DNA of 64,000 nt from Oleisolibacter albus (GCF_003336875.1 NZ_QGNJ01000004.1:1-64000); one strand, 5' to 3'; shown: positions 43,656-53,440, counted from the first letter of the stretch. Translations and numbers: made by a program. The notes: generated from the letters alone by a model not told the origin.

Positions 43656-44537
43656 ATGTCGACCCCGTTGCCGCTGCTGCATGGCCTGTCCGAGATCGCC
43701 GACCGTTACGACGGCTTCATCCTCGACCTCTGGGGGGTGATCCATGACGGGGTGGAGCTTTATCCCGGCGTGGTGCCCTGTCTCCAGGCGCTGAAACAGC
43801 GGGGCAAGCGCATCTGCCTGTTGTCCAATGCGCCACGGCGGGTGCCGGCCGCCAGGGCCAAGCTGGACCGGCTGGGCCTCGACCCGGCCCTGTACGACGC
43901 CCTCCACACCTCCGGCGAGGCCAGTTTCGAGGCGCTGCGCGACCGGCCCGATCCCTGGCATGCCGCCCTGGGGCCACGGCTGTTCCATATCGGCCCGCCG
44001 CGCGACAACGACGTCTATGACGGGCTGGCCGATCGGGTCCGGGTGTTCGACCCGGCCGAGGCCGACTTCGTCGTTAATACAGGCATCGACGATTTCGACG
44101 AGACCCTGGCCGATTACGAGCCGGTGTTGCAGGCCTGTGCCGCCCGCGGCCTGCCCATGCTCTGTGCCAATCCCGATCTGGTGGTGGTGGTCGGTGGCCG
44201 CATGGTGATCTGTGCCGGCGAGCTGGCCCGGCGCTATGCCGAGTTGGGCGGCGATGTGCGCTATCATGGCAAGCCGCACGCGCCGGTCTATGCCCGCTGC
44301 TTCCAGCTGCTGGGCGGCATTCCGGCGGGTCGCATCCTGGCCGTGGGCGACAGCCTGCGCACCGACGTGGCCGGCGCCAACGCCGCCGGCATCGACAGCC
44401 TGCTGATCACCGGCGGCATCCACCGGGAGGAATTGGGCAGCGCCTGGGGCAGCCATCCCGACCCGGTTCGGCTCGGCGCGCTGGTCGCGGCCGGCGGCCA
44501 CCGGCCCACGGCGGCCATTCCCAGCCTGCGCTGGTGA
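43656..44537 (+). CDS. HAD superfamily hydrolase, class IIA (NagD/TIGR01459-like)
   Basis: The 293-residue protein starts MSTPLPLLHGLSEIADRYDG. The catalytic aspartate motif is ILDLWGVIHDG (motif I), LLSNAPRRV provides motif II, GKPHAPVYARCFQLLG the motif III Lys, and ILAVGDSLRTDVAGANAAGI motif IV. It is expected to be a small-molecule phosphatase with a C2 cap; the substrate is not known. It follows pyrD by 111 bp and may share its transcript. Confidence 0.9.
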   Translation: MSTPLPLLHGLSEIADRYDGFILDLWGVIHDGVELYPGVVPCLQALKQRGKRICLLSNAPRRVPAARAKLDRLGLDPALYDALHTSGEASFEALRDRPDPWHAALGPRLFHIGPPRDNDVYDGLADRVRVFDPAEADFVVNTGIDDFDETLADYEPVLQACAARGLPMLCANPDLVVVVGGRMVICAGELARRYAELGGDVRYHGKPHAPVYARCFQLLGGIPAGRILAVGDSLRTDVAGANAAGIDSLLITGGIHREELGSAWGSHPDPVRLGALVAAGGHRPTAAIPSLRW

Positions 44538-44601
44538 GAGGCGGGGACCGCCCCGGTCCTGCCCGCCTCTTCCCGCCGGTCCGCCCTCGGCCCTTCCTTC
44601 T

Positions 44602-45000
44602 TCAGCCCTCGTCGTCGGCGAAGATGGTCAGGGCCCGCTTGAACACCTGCGACTGGGGCCGGCCCGGCGGCAGCAGTTCCGACGGCTCTTCCGCCAGCCC
44701 CATATGCAGCCGCGCCGTCGGCACCGGAACTTGTGCCGCGGCGTGGCGGAAATAGCTGAGAATGAAGATGCGCAGGGCCGCCGTCAGGGCGCTGTCGCCA
44801 CGCCGGGCATCGACCAGCGCCACCACGTCATTGGTGGCACGGCCCTCGCGCCGGCAAATCTCCCCTAAGCTCTCCCACAGCAAAGGTTCCATGCGGATGC
44901 TGGTCCGGCGACCGGAGACGACGACGTTCCGGCAAATCGCCCGCATGGATTCAGGCGCGGTATCGTCGGGGACCATTGGGGGACGCCGCTTCGCCGCCAT
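44602..45000 (-). CDS. Ribbon-helix-helix domain protein
   Basis: The 132-residue protein starts MAAKRRPPMVPDDTAPESMR. The central region VVVSGRRTSIRMEPLLWESL and EICRREGRATNDVVALVDA fits the RHH_4 family (beta strand RTSIRME then two helices), found in alphaproteobacteria as a likely DNA-binding regulator. The C-terminal 50 residues are variable. It converges with the HAD gene. Confidence 0.85.
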   Translation of the reverse strand: MAAKRRPPMVPDDTAPESMRAICRNVVVSGRRTSIRMEPLLWESLGEICRREGRATNDVVALVDARRGDSALTAALRIFILSYFRHAAAQVPVPTARLHMGLAEEPSELLPPGRPQSQVFKRALTIFADDEG

Positions 45001-45280
45001 TAGCAACCATCCGCATATGTTCAGGACTAGACCCAGGTTGCACGCAATCTATTGAGTCTACTTGTATGACACAATAGGGTTAAATCCGTATCCGACGATT
45101 GGCGCGAGCCGGCCGGTCAAACCGCAACGCCAGCGGGCCATGGCAAGCGATCATTGATCCAGGCGGACTGGTGTAACACGCCCCGGAAAATTGTAACGCC
45201 GCTGCAACTGCCGCAGACAGCGGCCCGGAATGCATTATCCTGGGTCAATCGTCGGAGAGGACCTGCCCGGGAACCCTGCC

Positions 45281-46441
45281 ATGGATGCCAGCCCCTATGT
45301 CCGCCCCCGTCTGACCCCTGGGATTCCGCGTGGCGGCATCGCCGCCATTGCCGTGACTCTGTTTGCCATCGGCTGGGGACTGGCGACCGGCACGCCGGAC
45401 GAGCCGGCCGCCCTGCCGGACAGCGCGGCGCTGGCCCCCCTCCCGCCCCTGCCCCCGCTGGTGCCTGCGGCTCCGTTGCCGCCAACCAGCCTGATCGACA
45501 TCGGCGCCATCGCCAAATCGGTGAAGACGGCGGCGGATCTGGCGGCCAAGGCGGCCACCGCCCGCTCCGATGCCATGGACGGGCAGTCCGGCAAGATCCG
45601 TTACCTCGACCGTCAGACGGCGGCGGATGGCAGCAACCGTCTGGCTGCCGTGGCACCGGCACCGGCCGGGCTGCGGCTGGCCGACATCAATGGCACCGTG
45701 CATATCCGGGTGGAGGAGGGGGCCCGCGAGGTCCTGTTCACCCTGGTCAACAGCCGCAAGCGCTACACGCTGGAGGTGGAGCATGGGCTGCTCTGGGTGA
45801 CGGGCCCCGGCCCGGACAGCGCACCGCCGACGGAACTGGCCTTCACCGTACCCAAGGGCACGCCGCTGCTGGTCAACAACATGACCGGCGATCTGGTGGT
45901 GGAGGGCGATCTGGCCGCACCGGTGCGGGTCGAACTGGCGCGCGGCAGCCTGGATCTGGGCCATGTCACCTCGGCCCGGGTGCGCATCACCCAGAGCGGC
46001 ACGGTCCGGCTGGCCGCTGTGGACGGGTTGCTGGCGGTGCAGATGCCGGCGGCCGGGTCCGTCGCCGTCGGCAGCGCCGGTCAGGCCTTCGTCGATATGG
46101 CGGGATCGGGACAGGCGGATATCGGTGTGGTGCGCGAGGGGCTGACGGTCAGCCTGCCCGGCAGCGGCGCCGCCGGCATCGGGCGCCAGGATGGTCCCGT
46201 GGCCCTGGCCCTGCCGGGTACCGGCCGCATCACGATCCGCGAGGGGGAGGCCAGCAGTTTCGTCGCCGCGGTCATCGGCCCCGGCGCGGTGAGCCATGGT
46301 GGTACGGCGGCCTCGCCCCAGCTGCTGCTGACCGGCCCCGGCCGCATCAGCCTTGCCCACCACACCGGCACGCCGGCCATCCAGCGGGTCGGGCCAGGGA
46401 CCCTCAGTCTTGGCGACCAGACCTCCGCCGCTCTCCCCTAG
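45281..46441 (+). CDS. GIN-domain (DUF2807) exported protein
   Basis: The 386-residue protein starts MDASPYVRPRLTPGIPRGGI. One N-terminal hydrophobic segment (IAAIAVTLFAIGWGLATG) serves as membrane anchor or signal, and a Pro-rich linker follows. The rest is beta-rich and repeats short blocks such as LLVNNMTGDLVVEGDLA, SGTVRLAAVDGLLAVQM and PGTGRITIREGEASSFVAA, matching the GIN/DUF2807 right-handed helix. The role is unknown; members are thought to be envelope-associated. The promoter region (45007-45280) has no other gene. Confidence 0.8.
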   Translation: MDASPYVRPRLTPGIPRGGIAAIAVTLFAIGWGLATGTPDEPAALPDSAALAPLPPLPPLVPAAPLPPTSLIDIGAIAKSVKTAADLAAKAATARSDAMDGQSGKIRYLDRQTAADGSNRLAAVAPAPAGLRLADINGTVHIRVEEGAREVLFTLVNSRKRYTLEVEHGLLWVTGPGPDSAPPTELAFTVPKGTPLLVNNMTGDLVVEGDLAAPVRVELARGSLDLGHVTSARVRITQSGTVRLAAVDGLLAVQMPAAGSVAVGSAGQAFVDMAGSGQADIGVVREGLTVSLPGSGAAGIGRQDGPVALALPGTGRITIREGEASSFVAAVIGPGAVSHGGTAASPQLLLTGPGRISLAHHTGTPAIQRVGPGTLSLGDQTSAALP

Positions 46442-46625
46442 AGTGCCGCCGCCGGCGCAAGATTGCTGTCGTCAGGCCGGAGCCGATGCAGGCGGAGTTG
46501 GCGCGCGCCTGTCTGTATGCCAGGGCCTCATCCCCTGCGGATGGGGGACCCCATGGGGATGAAATCCTGGTAAAAAAATGTCGCGCGGGCCGACAGGCCG
46601 GCGGAGGACCTGGCGTGAAAGGGGC

Positions 46626-47270
46626 ATGTTCGCGCTGAACCAGACCTTGGAACCGAACGGGTTCGCCCCGTCCGTTCTTTCTGATCCGCCGGTTCCCGCT
46701 GTTGCGGCGGAGCCGGGGGACGACCAGCTGCTTGCCCGCATCGCCGAGGGCGACCGGGCCGCCTTTGCCCGGCTGGCCCGCCGGCATACGCCCAAGGCCC
46801 TGTCGGTGGCCCAGCGTATCCTGGGCAGTGCGGCCGAGGCCGACGAGGTCGTGCAGGAGGCCTGGATCAGGGTCTGGACCCGCGCGGGGACATGGCGGCC
46901 CGACGGAACGGCCCGGTTTTCCACCTGGCTGCACCGGATCGTGGTCAATCTCTGCCTTGACCGGCGGCGGCGTCCCGCCTTCGCCGGGATGGAGGAGGCG
47001 CCGGATCTGCCGGACCCGTCGCCCGATGCTCCCGCCCTGCTGGACCAGGCCCAACAGGCCCGGCTGGTGGGCGAGGCCTTGCGGGATCTGCCCGACCGCC
47101 AGCGGGCTGCCCTGTCGTTGTGCTATTACGAGGATCTGTCGGCCGCCGAGGCCGGCCGGGTCCTGGGTTTATCGGTCTCTGCCGTGGAGTCGCTGCTTGC
47201 CCGTGCCCGGCGCGCCCTGCGCGCCCGTCTCGGGGACCTTGGTCTCGGCAGGGGTGAGGGGGGAAAATGA
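46626..47270 (+). CDS. ECF RNA polymerase sigma factor
   Basis: The 214-residue protein starts MFALNQTLEPNGFAPSVLSD, with a GGCGTGAAAGGGGC stretch upstream. Sigma region 2 is seen in ARIAEGDRAAFARLARRHTP to DEVVQEAWIRVWTRAGTWRP, then WLHRIVVNLCLDRRRRP. Region 4 includes DLPDRQRAALSLCYYEDLSA and GLSVSAVESLLARARRALRA. It should direct polymerase to stress promoters. The next gene overlaps its stop as ATGA and looks like its anti-sigma factor. Confidence 0.94.
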   Translation: MFALNQTLEPNGFAPSVLSDPPVPAVAAEPGDDQLLARIAEGDRAAFARLARRHTPKALSVAQRILGSAAEADEVVQEAWIRVWTRAGTWRPDGTARFSTWLHRIVVNLCLDRRRRPAFAGMEEAPDLPDPSPDAPALLDQAQQARLVGEALRDLPDRQRAALSLCYYEDLSAAEAGRVLGLSVSAVESLLARARRALRARLGDLGLGRGEGGK

Positions 47271-47764
47271 CTGGAACCACGATGACGCTGGATCATTTCC
47301 GCGTCCTGCTGGAAACGCATGGTGCCGAGGCATCCCGCTGGCCGGATGGCGTGGGGGACGCCGCCGTGATCCTGCTGGCGCGCTCGCCCGAGGCCAGGGC
47401 CGTCCTCGATCGGGCCAAGGCGCTGGAGCGGCTGCTGGACCTGGCGGACGGTCCGGCCGTCTCCGCTGACCGGGTGGACCGGGTCGTCACGGCGGCCTTG
47501 GCCGCCCTGCCGGAACGGCGGTCCGTCTGGACCGCCCTGGCCGATCTGCTGCGCAGCACGGCAACGGGTCTGTGGCCCCAGGCCGCCGGGCTGGCCGTCT
47601 GCGCCCTGGCAGGGATCGTTGTCGGCCTGACCGCGCCCCGGTCGGTCTCATCCGCCGGCATGACCTCAAGCATTGCCGCCGCGGCGAGCGCCGCGACGGT
47701 GGAGCAGCGCGGCGTTGCTGTGGCCGCTTTCGCTCCGTCGACCATTGAAAGCCTGTTCGAATGA
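47267..47764 (+). CDS. Probable membrane anti-sigma factor
   Basis: The 165-residue protein starts MTGTTMTLDHFRVLLETHGA. The N-terminal part (1-100) is cytoplasmic and helical, and one membrane helix follows (GLWPQAAGLAVCALAGIVVG). It shows no clear zinc anti-sigma motif. Its position, coupled to the ECF gene upstream and to a periplasmic sensor downstream by ATGA overlap, is the main reason for calling it an anti-sigma factor. Confidence 0.7.
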   Translation: MTGTTMTLDHFRVLLETHGAEASRWPDGVGDAAVILLARSPEARAVLDRAKALERLLDLADGPAVSADRVDRVVTAALAALPERRSVWTALADLLRSTATGLWPQAAGLAVCALAGIVVGLTAPRSVSSAGMTSSIAAAASAATVEQRGVAVAAFAPSTIESLFE

Positions 47765-48414
47765 TGTCTGCCACCACCGCCACACGGCTGGCCCTGCTGG
47801 GGTCGGTCGGCCTGAACCTGTTCCTGATCGGCACCCTTGTGCCCGGTTGGCTGCATCCCCGGCCCGACCACCCGCCGGTGATGGCGGAGCGGCTGCCACC
47901 CGGCATGGAAGGTCCCCTGTCCGCCGTGCGGCGGCTGGCCGAGGAACTGTCTCCCGAGGATGCCGCCATCCTGCGCCAGGCCTTCAGCCCGGACCAGGAG
48001 AAGTTCCGCACGATGATCGAGGCCATCCGGACCGGCATCGATTCCACGCGGGAGATCCTGAAGGCCGAGCCGTTCGACGAAGCCGCCTTCCGCAAGGCTC
48101 TGGCGGATGTCAATGCCGTGCGGGACCGCTTCGAGGCCAACCAGCAGGAGATCCTGGCCACGGCCGTGGCCCAGCTCTCGCCCGAGGGGCGCAAGCGCAT
48201 GGCGGAATGGAAGATCCCGGTGCCGGGCGGCGCCGGCCGCATGGGGCCGCAGGGTGGCCGTCTGCTGGAGGGGGGCGGGCCGGGCGGCATTCCCTTCGAT
48301 CATGACCGCGCCCCGCTCTCCGGACCCGGCCCCAGGCCCGATGGGCCGCCCGGCCCGGGTCCGGCGGGGGGGGCGGGGCCGCAGGGCCCGGACGAGCCGC
48401 CGCCGCGGCCATGA
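47761..48414 (+). CDS. Periplasmic heavy-metal sensor-like protein (CnrX/ZraP-related)
   Basis: The 217-residue protein starts MMSATTATRLALLGSVGLNL. It has an N-terminal membrane anchor (LALLGSVGLNLFLIGTLVPG), a helical periplasmic domain (SAVRRLAEELSPEDAAILRQ and QQEILATAVAQLSPEGRKRM, with repeated LSPE turns) and a flexible Gly/Pro-rich tail of about 60 residues. In CnrX-type systems such a protein signals to the anti-sigma factor. No clear metal-binding His/Met cluster is visible, so the signal is unknown. Confidence 0.8.
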   Translation: MMSATTATRLALLGSVGLNLFLIGTLVPGWLHPRPDHPPVMAERLPPGMEGPLSAVRRLAEELSPEDAAILRQAFSPDQEKFRTMIEAIRTGIDSTREILKAEPFDEAAFRKALADVNAVRDRFEANQQEILATAVAQLSPEGRKRMAEWKIPVPGGAGRMGPQGGRLLEGGGPGGIPFDHDRAPLSGPGPRPDGPPGPGPAGGAGPQGPDEPPPRP

Positions 48415-48508
48415 GCGCGCGCCGCCGGCGATTCCGCCATCTTTGACATTCCGCGGCCTGCCGCCCCTGCGGGGGAGCAGGCCGCTTTTGGCTCTGTGTC
48501 CGCTGCCG

Positions 48509-50674
48509 TCAGATCGGCGCGGGCAGGGGGCGCCAGCGCTCCAGCTCGGTCAGGGACCGGGCCAGGGTCTCCGGAAGTGTCCGGTACAGACGCTCGGCTC
48601 CGTCCCAGTCCTGCTGTTGCAGGGCTGCATGGAAGCATCGCGCCTCTTCCGCCAGCTGCGGCAATCCGAAATTGGCTGCGGTTCCCGTCAGCATATGCGC
48701 CGCTCGCCGCAGCGCCGCGGCATCCCGGGCCGGCCAGGCCGCCATCAGATCCAGTCCGGCCTGCCGCAGCGCGGTGCCGGACAGGTCCAGCAGTTCAGCC
48801 AGCTCCGCCGGCGGCAGGTGCAGCGAGGCCAGCACATCCTCCATCGTCTCCGGCAGCGGCAGCACGGTCTGCACCGGGTCGGTCCCGGCACGGCCGCGTG
48901 TCCAGACGGCCAGGATTTCCGCAAACAGCTGGCTGGGGCGCACGGGCTTCGGCACGAATCCGTCCATGCCGGCCGCCCGGCAGTGATCGACATCTGCGGC
49001 CATCACCCCGGCCGTTGTGGCAATGATCGGCACCGCGGCCCGCGCCGGGTCCGGCAGGGCGCGGATGGCACGGGCGGCATCCAGCCCGTCGCTGCCCTCC
49101 AGATGCAGATCCATCAGGACCAGATCGACATCCCCCCGCTCCACGGCCGCCACGGCGGCAGGCCCGCTGGATACGCAGGTGACCCGGTGTCCGGCCCCTT
49201 CCAGCAGGGCTGTCAGGACCATGCGGTTGGCGGCCACATCCTCGGCCACCAGCACCGACAGGGCCGGCAGGGGCGGCAGCACCTCCAGGCACTCGCCGTC
49301 GGTCTCCGCGGCCTGCGCCAGCGTGACGGTGAACCAGAAATCGCTGCCCTGGTCGGGGCTGCTGTGGAATCCCATCTCGCCGCCCATGGCCTGGATCAGG
49401 CGCTGGCAGATGGTCAGTCCCAGCCCGCTGCCGCCATAGCGGCGCGCAATGCCGGGATCGGCCTGGGCAAAGGCGGTGAACAACCGCCCCTGCGCGGCCT
49501 TGGCAATGCCGATGCCGGTATCGCTGACCATGATGCCCAGCCGGGTCCGGTCCCCGTCGGCCGGTTCCGCCCGCAGCGTGATGGTCACGCCGCCCGTTTC
49601 GGTGAACTTCACGGCATTGGCCACCAGATTGGTCAGGACCTGACGCAGCCGCAAGGCATCACCGATCAGGCGCAGGGGCAAGGATCCGGTCATATCGGCA
49701 GTGAGATACAGACCCTTCTCCTCGGCCCGGGCCGACATCAGCCGCACCACCCCCTCCACCAGCGACCGGGGATCGAAGGCGGCCGCCTCCAGGTCCAGCC
49801 GGCCGGCTTCGACCTTGGACAGGTCCAGCACCTCGTTCAGCAGGGCCAGCAGGCCCTCGCCGCTGTCATGGACGGTACGCAGATAGTCGCGCTGCCGCGC
49901 GGTCAGGTCGGACTCCAACAGAACCCTGGTCAGGCCCAGGATCCCGGTCATGGGGGTGCGGATCTCATGGCTGAGCGTGGCCAGGAACCGGCTTTTGGCA
50001 TCGTTGGCGGTTTCGGCTGCCGCCGTTGCGTCCTGCAGGTCGAACTGCAGCCGCAGCATCTCCCGCATGCGGCCGGCGGTCCGCAGCCCGACGCGGCCCA
50101 GGACGGCGGCATAGACCACCGCCACCACGGCCATCCCGCCATAGACCGGCTCGGCCGTCGACAGGCAGAGCGCCAGCAATGCCAGCAGCGGCGGCAGCAT
50201 CTGCATGACCAGCGCCTTGGCGAAGGCGGTGCTGCCGGCCGTGCGCAGGGCCATGGCACAGCTCAACACCAGCAGCAGCACATTGCGCGCGGGATCGGAG
50301 GCGCCGGGCCAGGCGAACAGGATCAGCGAGGACCACAGGCTGGCGGTGCCCAGGCGCAGCCACAGCATGCGCCGCTGCCAGGGACGTGGATCGTCCAGCC
50401 GGCCGACCGTGGCGATCAGGGCCGAATAATCGCGGTGCGACAGGATCAGGGCAGAGGAGAACAGGAGCCACCAGACCAGCATCGGCACCGGGCCGGCCCA
50501 ACTGGCGGCGACCACGGCAATCACCGTGGCCACGAGAGGCACGGTCCAGACGTCCAGACGATGATTCTGGGCGAACTCGTGCAGCAGCCCGATCTCGATC
50601 AGCGTTTCGCGCGGAACCGAGCCTGACCGTTTATGAAGAAGGGCCGCAATCTCCGTCCGCACGGGAAACCGCAC
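48509..50674 (-). CDS. Hybrid sensor histidine kinase with receiver and Hpt domains
   Basis: The 721-residue protein starts MRFPVRTEIAALLHKRSGSV. About 40-190 holds several membrane helices. The HisKA box is FLATLSHEIRTPMTGILGL near 229-247. The ATPase domain includes RLRQVLTNLVANAVKFTETG and DTGIGIAKAAQGRLFTAF, then GGSGLGLTICQRL. A receiver domain (VLVAEDVAANRMVLTALLEG with Asp in LVLMDLHLEG) and a C-terminal Hpt domain with AAHMLTGTAANFG follow. It can run an internal phosphorelay; no partner regulator is adjacent. Its input domain is membrane-bound and unknown. Confidence 0.93.
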   Translation of the reverse strand: MRFPVRTEIAALLHKRSGSVPRETLIEIGLLHEFAQNHRLDVWTVPLVATVIAVVAASWAGPVPMLVWWLLFSSALILSHRDYSALIATVGRLDDPRPWQRRMLWLRLGTASLWSSLILFAWPGASDPARNVLLLVLSCAMALRTAGSTAFAKALVMQMLPPLLALLALCLSTAEPVYGGMAVVAVVYAAVLGRVGLRTAGRMREMLRLQFDLQDATAAAETANDAKSRFLATLSHEIRTPMTGILGLTRVLLESDLTARQRDYLRTVHDSGEGLLALLNEVLDLSKVEAGRLDLEAAAFDPRSLVEGVVRLMSARAEEKGLYLTADMTGSLPLRLIGDALRLRQVLTNLVANAVKFTETGGVTITLRAEPADGDRTRLGIMVSDTGIGIAKAAQGRLFTAFAQADPGIARRYGGSGLGLTICQRLIQAMGGEMGFHSSPDQGSDFWFTVTLAQAAETDGECLEVLPPLPALSVLVAEDVAANRMVLTALLEGAGHRVTCVSSGPAAVAAVERGDVDLVLMDLHLEGSDGLDAARAIRALPDPARAAVPIIATTAGVMAADVDHCRAAGMDGFVPKPVRPSQLFAEILAVWTRGRAGTDPVQTVLPLPETMEDVLASLHLPPAELAELLDLSGTALRQAGLDLMAAWPARDAAALRRAAHMLTGTAANFGLPQLAEEARCFHAALQQQDWDGAERLYRTLPETLARSLTELERWRPLPAPI

Positions 50675-50803
50675 TGCAAAAGGGGGGAACGCGCGGGATG
50701 ATGGGCGTTATGCCCCCGCAGGCCGAGAACTCTAGCCGGCCTGCCGGTGGAGTCCAGGTCCGCCCTGCCCCGGTCGCAAAAAGATTAGACATACTTCTTT
50801 TGG

Positions 50804-53440
50804 TTAGGTCGGGTCGGTGCCGCCCTCCGCCAGCCAGGGCCGGTCCCCCGATACCAGGGGCAGGATGGCCTCGGCGGCCAGGGCCGGTGCGAACAGATAG
50901 CCCTGGCCGTAGGGGCAGCCCAGCTCCTGCAACAGGTTCAGCTGCTCGCGGGTCTCGATCCCCTCCGCCACGGCCCCCAGCCCCATGGCCTGGGCCAGAT
51001 GCAGGATGGTGCGCACCAACTCCAGGGCCTTGGTCGAGTCGGTCATGGCCGAGACGAAGCTGGCGTCGATCTTGATGGTATCGATGGGCAGGCGCTGCAG
51101 ATAGGACAGCGAGGAATACCCCGTTCCGAAATCGTCGATGGCCAACCCCACCCCCAGCCGCCGCAGATCGTGCAGGGCGTCGATGGCCGTTCCGCTGTTG
51201 GCGATCAGACCGCTCTCCGTGATCTCCAGCCGCAGCCAGGACGGGTCGGCGCCGGTGATCTCCAACGTCCCGGCCACCCAGCGCACGATGTCCAGCCGGC
51301 CCGATTGCAACTGGTGCGGCGACAGGTTCACCGCCACCATGATCGGGTCCTGCGGGCGCAGCTTGTTCCAGCGGACGGCCTGACGGCAGGACTGCATCAG
51401 GATCTGGTTGCCCAGCGGCACGATCAGGCCGGTCTCCTCGGCCACGGGGATGAACTCCTTGGGCGAAATCACGCCCTTGTCCGTGTCGGTCCAGCGTGCC
51501 AGGGCTTCGGCTCCGATAAGCCGTGTGTCGCGGAGATCGACGATGGGCTGGAAGCGCGGCTCGATGGAACGGCCGAAATAGATGGCGCGGCGCAGCCTGT
51601 CATACAGCTCATAGCGGTCGATCAGCCGTTCCAGCATGCCCTGGTTGAAGGCGCGGGCTCCTCCGCCGGCCTGTTCCGCCTCGGCGGCGGCGATCTCCGC
51701 ATTGCGCAACGCCTCCGCCGCCAGCCCGTGCGGGCTGGCCGCCGCCACCAGCCCCAGGCTGGCGGTGACATAGATGTCGCGTCCGTCCAGCGATACCGGC
51801 GCCCGCATCGCTTCGCGCACGGACTGGGACAGCGTCGCCGCCCGTTCGGCGCCGTCGGGATCGGGCAGCAGGGCGGCGAAGACACCGCCATCGATGCGGG
51901 CCAGCAGATCTCCTGCGGCCAGCCCGGACTCCAGCCGGCGGCCGATGGCTGTGAGCAGGCGATCGGCCAGGGCGTCTCCCAGGGACCCCCGGACCTGCCG
52001 GAACCGGTCCAGCACGACCACCAGCAGGGCGGCGTCGGACCCGCTGGCCAGGATGCGCTGCAATTCCTGCAGCAGCTGCCCGCGATTGGGCAGGCCGGTG
52101 ACGCTGTCGTAATTGGCCAGCCGGTGCAGTTCCCGTTCCGCCTGAATCCGGATCAGATCGGCATGCCGCTCGGCCAGATGGGCGTGCAGGATGCGCGCGG
52201 CCTCCAGTTCCAGGGAGGACCAGGGGCGCGGGGTCTGGCGCAGAAGCAGCAGCGAATTGCCGGCGGCGATGTCGATGCGCAGGGCGGCACCGGCGGGGTC
52301 GCCGCTGGACACGCCATGGCTGATGCCATCGCGGCAGGTTCCATCCAGCAGGCTTGCCCAGGCGACCACCGGCCCGACCAGGCCGTGCCGGTGGATGCTG
52401 CCATCGACACTGATCAGCACCCCGTCGGCCCCGAACAGGATCGTCAGATCCTCCTGCCGCTGAACCAGGGTATCGACCAGACTGCCATGGCGCAGGGCCG
52501 TGGCCAGGCGGTCCAGCAAGCGGGTCGCGGCTTCGCGCCGCGCGGCGGCGGCCCGGTCTTCGGCCTGGGCGATCTGCGCCCCTGCCACCTCGGCCAGTCC
52601 CTCGCACAGGGCACGCGCCGGCGGAGTCAGCCGCAGGGGCTGGCTGCTGCTGCCCCATAACAGCCCCCACAGCCGGCCATGCACGGTCAGGGACACGGCC
52701 AGTACGCTGCGGCTGCCCGTGGGAAGCGGCCCCTGGGGCGCGCGCAGCAGTGCCCGGGCCATGTCGGCGGCGCCATCGGTCAGCGGATTAACCGGCGGCA
52801 GCAGCGGCACGGCGGCCTCATGCGCATCCGCCACCAGATGCAGGGGCGTGATGGACAGCAGGGCCGGCGATCCGCCCAGCAGCCTGTCCAGCGTCGGCGG
52901 CGCCATGTCCGGCTCCGTTCCCGCCGCGGCCAGGACCTGCGGACCCTCCTCGTCCAGGCGCAGCAGCAGCAGCCGCTCCAGCCCGCTGATCTGCTGGGCG
53001 AATCGCACCACCAGCCGGGCGAGATGCGCCATGTCGGGAGCATGGCGCAGTTGCCGCACCATGCAGCCGAAGGCCGCGGCCGGCGTGGCGGCGGCCGGTC
53101 CTTCCGGTTCGATCTCCAGGATCAGGCCGCCGGGACTCCAATGGCCCTGGACCCAGACGGTCCGTTCGTCGTCCAGCCGGGACTGGATGGGGGGCAGCAA
53201 TCCGCTGCCCTGGCGCTCGTCCAGGATCTGCCACAGCGCGTCCGCCACGGTCGGGCCGGTGACGGCTGCCAGCGGCTGGCCCAGAAGCTCCGGTGCGGTG
53301 CGTCCCGCCAGCGTCGCGATATTGGCGCTGGCCTGGATGATATGATGCCGGTCGGGGTCGAGGATCAGGACCCAGCCATGGGGCTGGACATGACCGGAAA
53401 CATCGGAGAGGGCGGCCTCGGAGGGGGAAACACGAGCCAT
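50804..53440 (-). CDS. Phytochrome-derived GGDEF-EAL protein without a chromophore site
   Basis: The 878-residue protein starts MARVSPSEAALSDVSGHVQP. The PAS_2 region (about 18-115) has HVQPHGWVLILDPDRHHIIQ, but the usual N-terminal Cys is absent. The GAF region (about 130-300) has SVLAVSLTVHGRLWGLLWGS without the conserved His. A short PHY-like part follows, lacking the tongue. The GGDEF domain (about 445-600, NYDSVTGLPNRGQLLQELQR) has GGVFA in place of GGDEF, so cyclase activity is unlikely. The EAL domain keeps IGAEALARW, VNLSPHQLQ, LEITESGL, DDFGTGYSSLSYL and KIDASFV, and should break down c-di-GMP. Confidence 0.88.
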   Translation of the reverse strand: MARVSPSEAALSDVSGHVQPHGWVLILDPDRHHIIQASANIATLAGRTAPELLGQPLAAVTGPTVADALWQILDERQGSGLLPPIQSRLDDERTVWVQGHWSPGGLILEIEPEGPAAATPAAAFGCMVRQLRHAPDMAHLARLVVRFAQQISGLERLLLLRLDEEGPQVLAAAGTEPDMAPPTLDRLLGGSPALLSITPLHLVADAHEAAVPLLPPVNPLTDGAADMARALLRAPQGPLPTGSRSVLAVSLTVHGRLWGLLWGSSSQPLRLTPPARALCEGLAEVAGAQIAQAEDRAAAARREAATRLLDRLATALRHGSLVDTLVQRQEDLTILFGADGVLISVDGSIHRHGLVGPVVAWASLLDGTCRDGISHGVSSGDPAGAALRIDIAAGNSLLLLRQTPRPWSSLELEAARILHAHLAERHADLIRIQAERELHRLANYDSVTGLPNRGQLLQELQRILASGSDAALLVVVLDRFRQVRGSLGDALADRLLTAIGRRLESGLAAGDLLARIDGGVFAALLPDPDGAERAATLSQSVREAMRAPVSLDGRDIYVTASLGLVAAASPHGLAAEALRNAEIAAAEAEQAGGGARAFNQGMLERLIDRYELYDRLRRAIYFGRSIEPRFQPIVDLRDTRLIGAEALARWTDTDKGVISPKEFIPVAEETGLIVPLGNQILMQSCRQAVRWNKLRPQDPIMVAVNLSPHQLQSGRLDIVRWVAGTLEITGADPSWLRLEITESGLIANSGTAIDALHDLRRLGVGLAIDDFGTGYSSLSYLQRLPIDTIKIDASFVSAMTDSTKALELVRTILHLAQAMGLGAVAEGIETREQLNLLQELGCPYGQGYLFAPALAAEAILPLVSGDRPWLAEGGTDPT

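Noticed and set aside
48107-50626. 839-residue open frame antisense to the hybrid histidine kinase
   Set aside because: Composition is that of an antisense shadow, and the kinase motifs are decisive.
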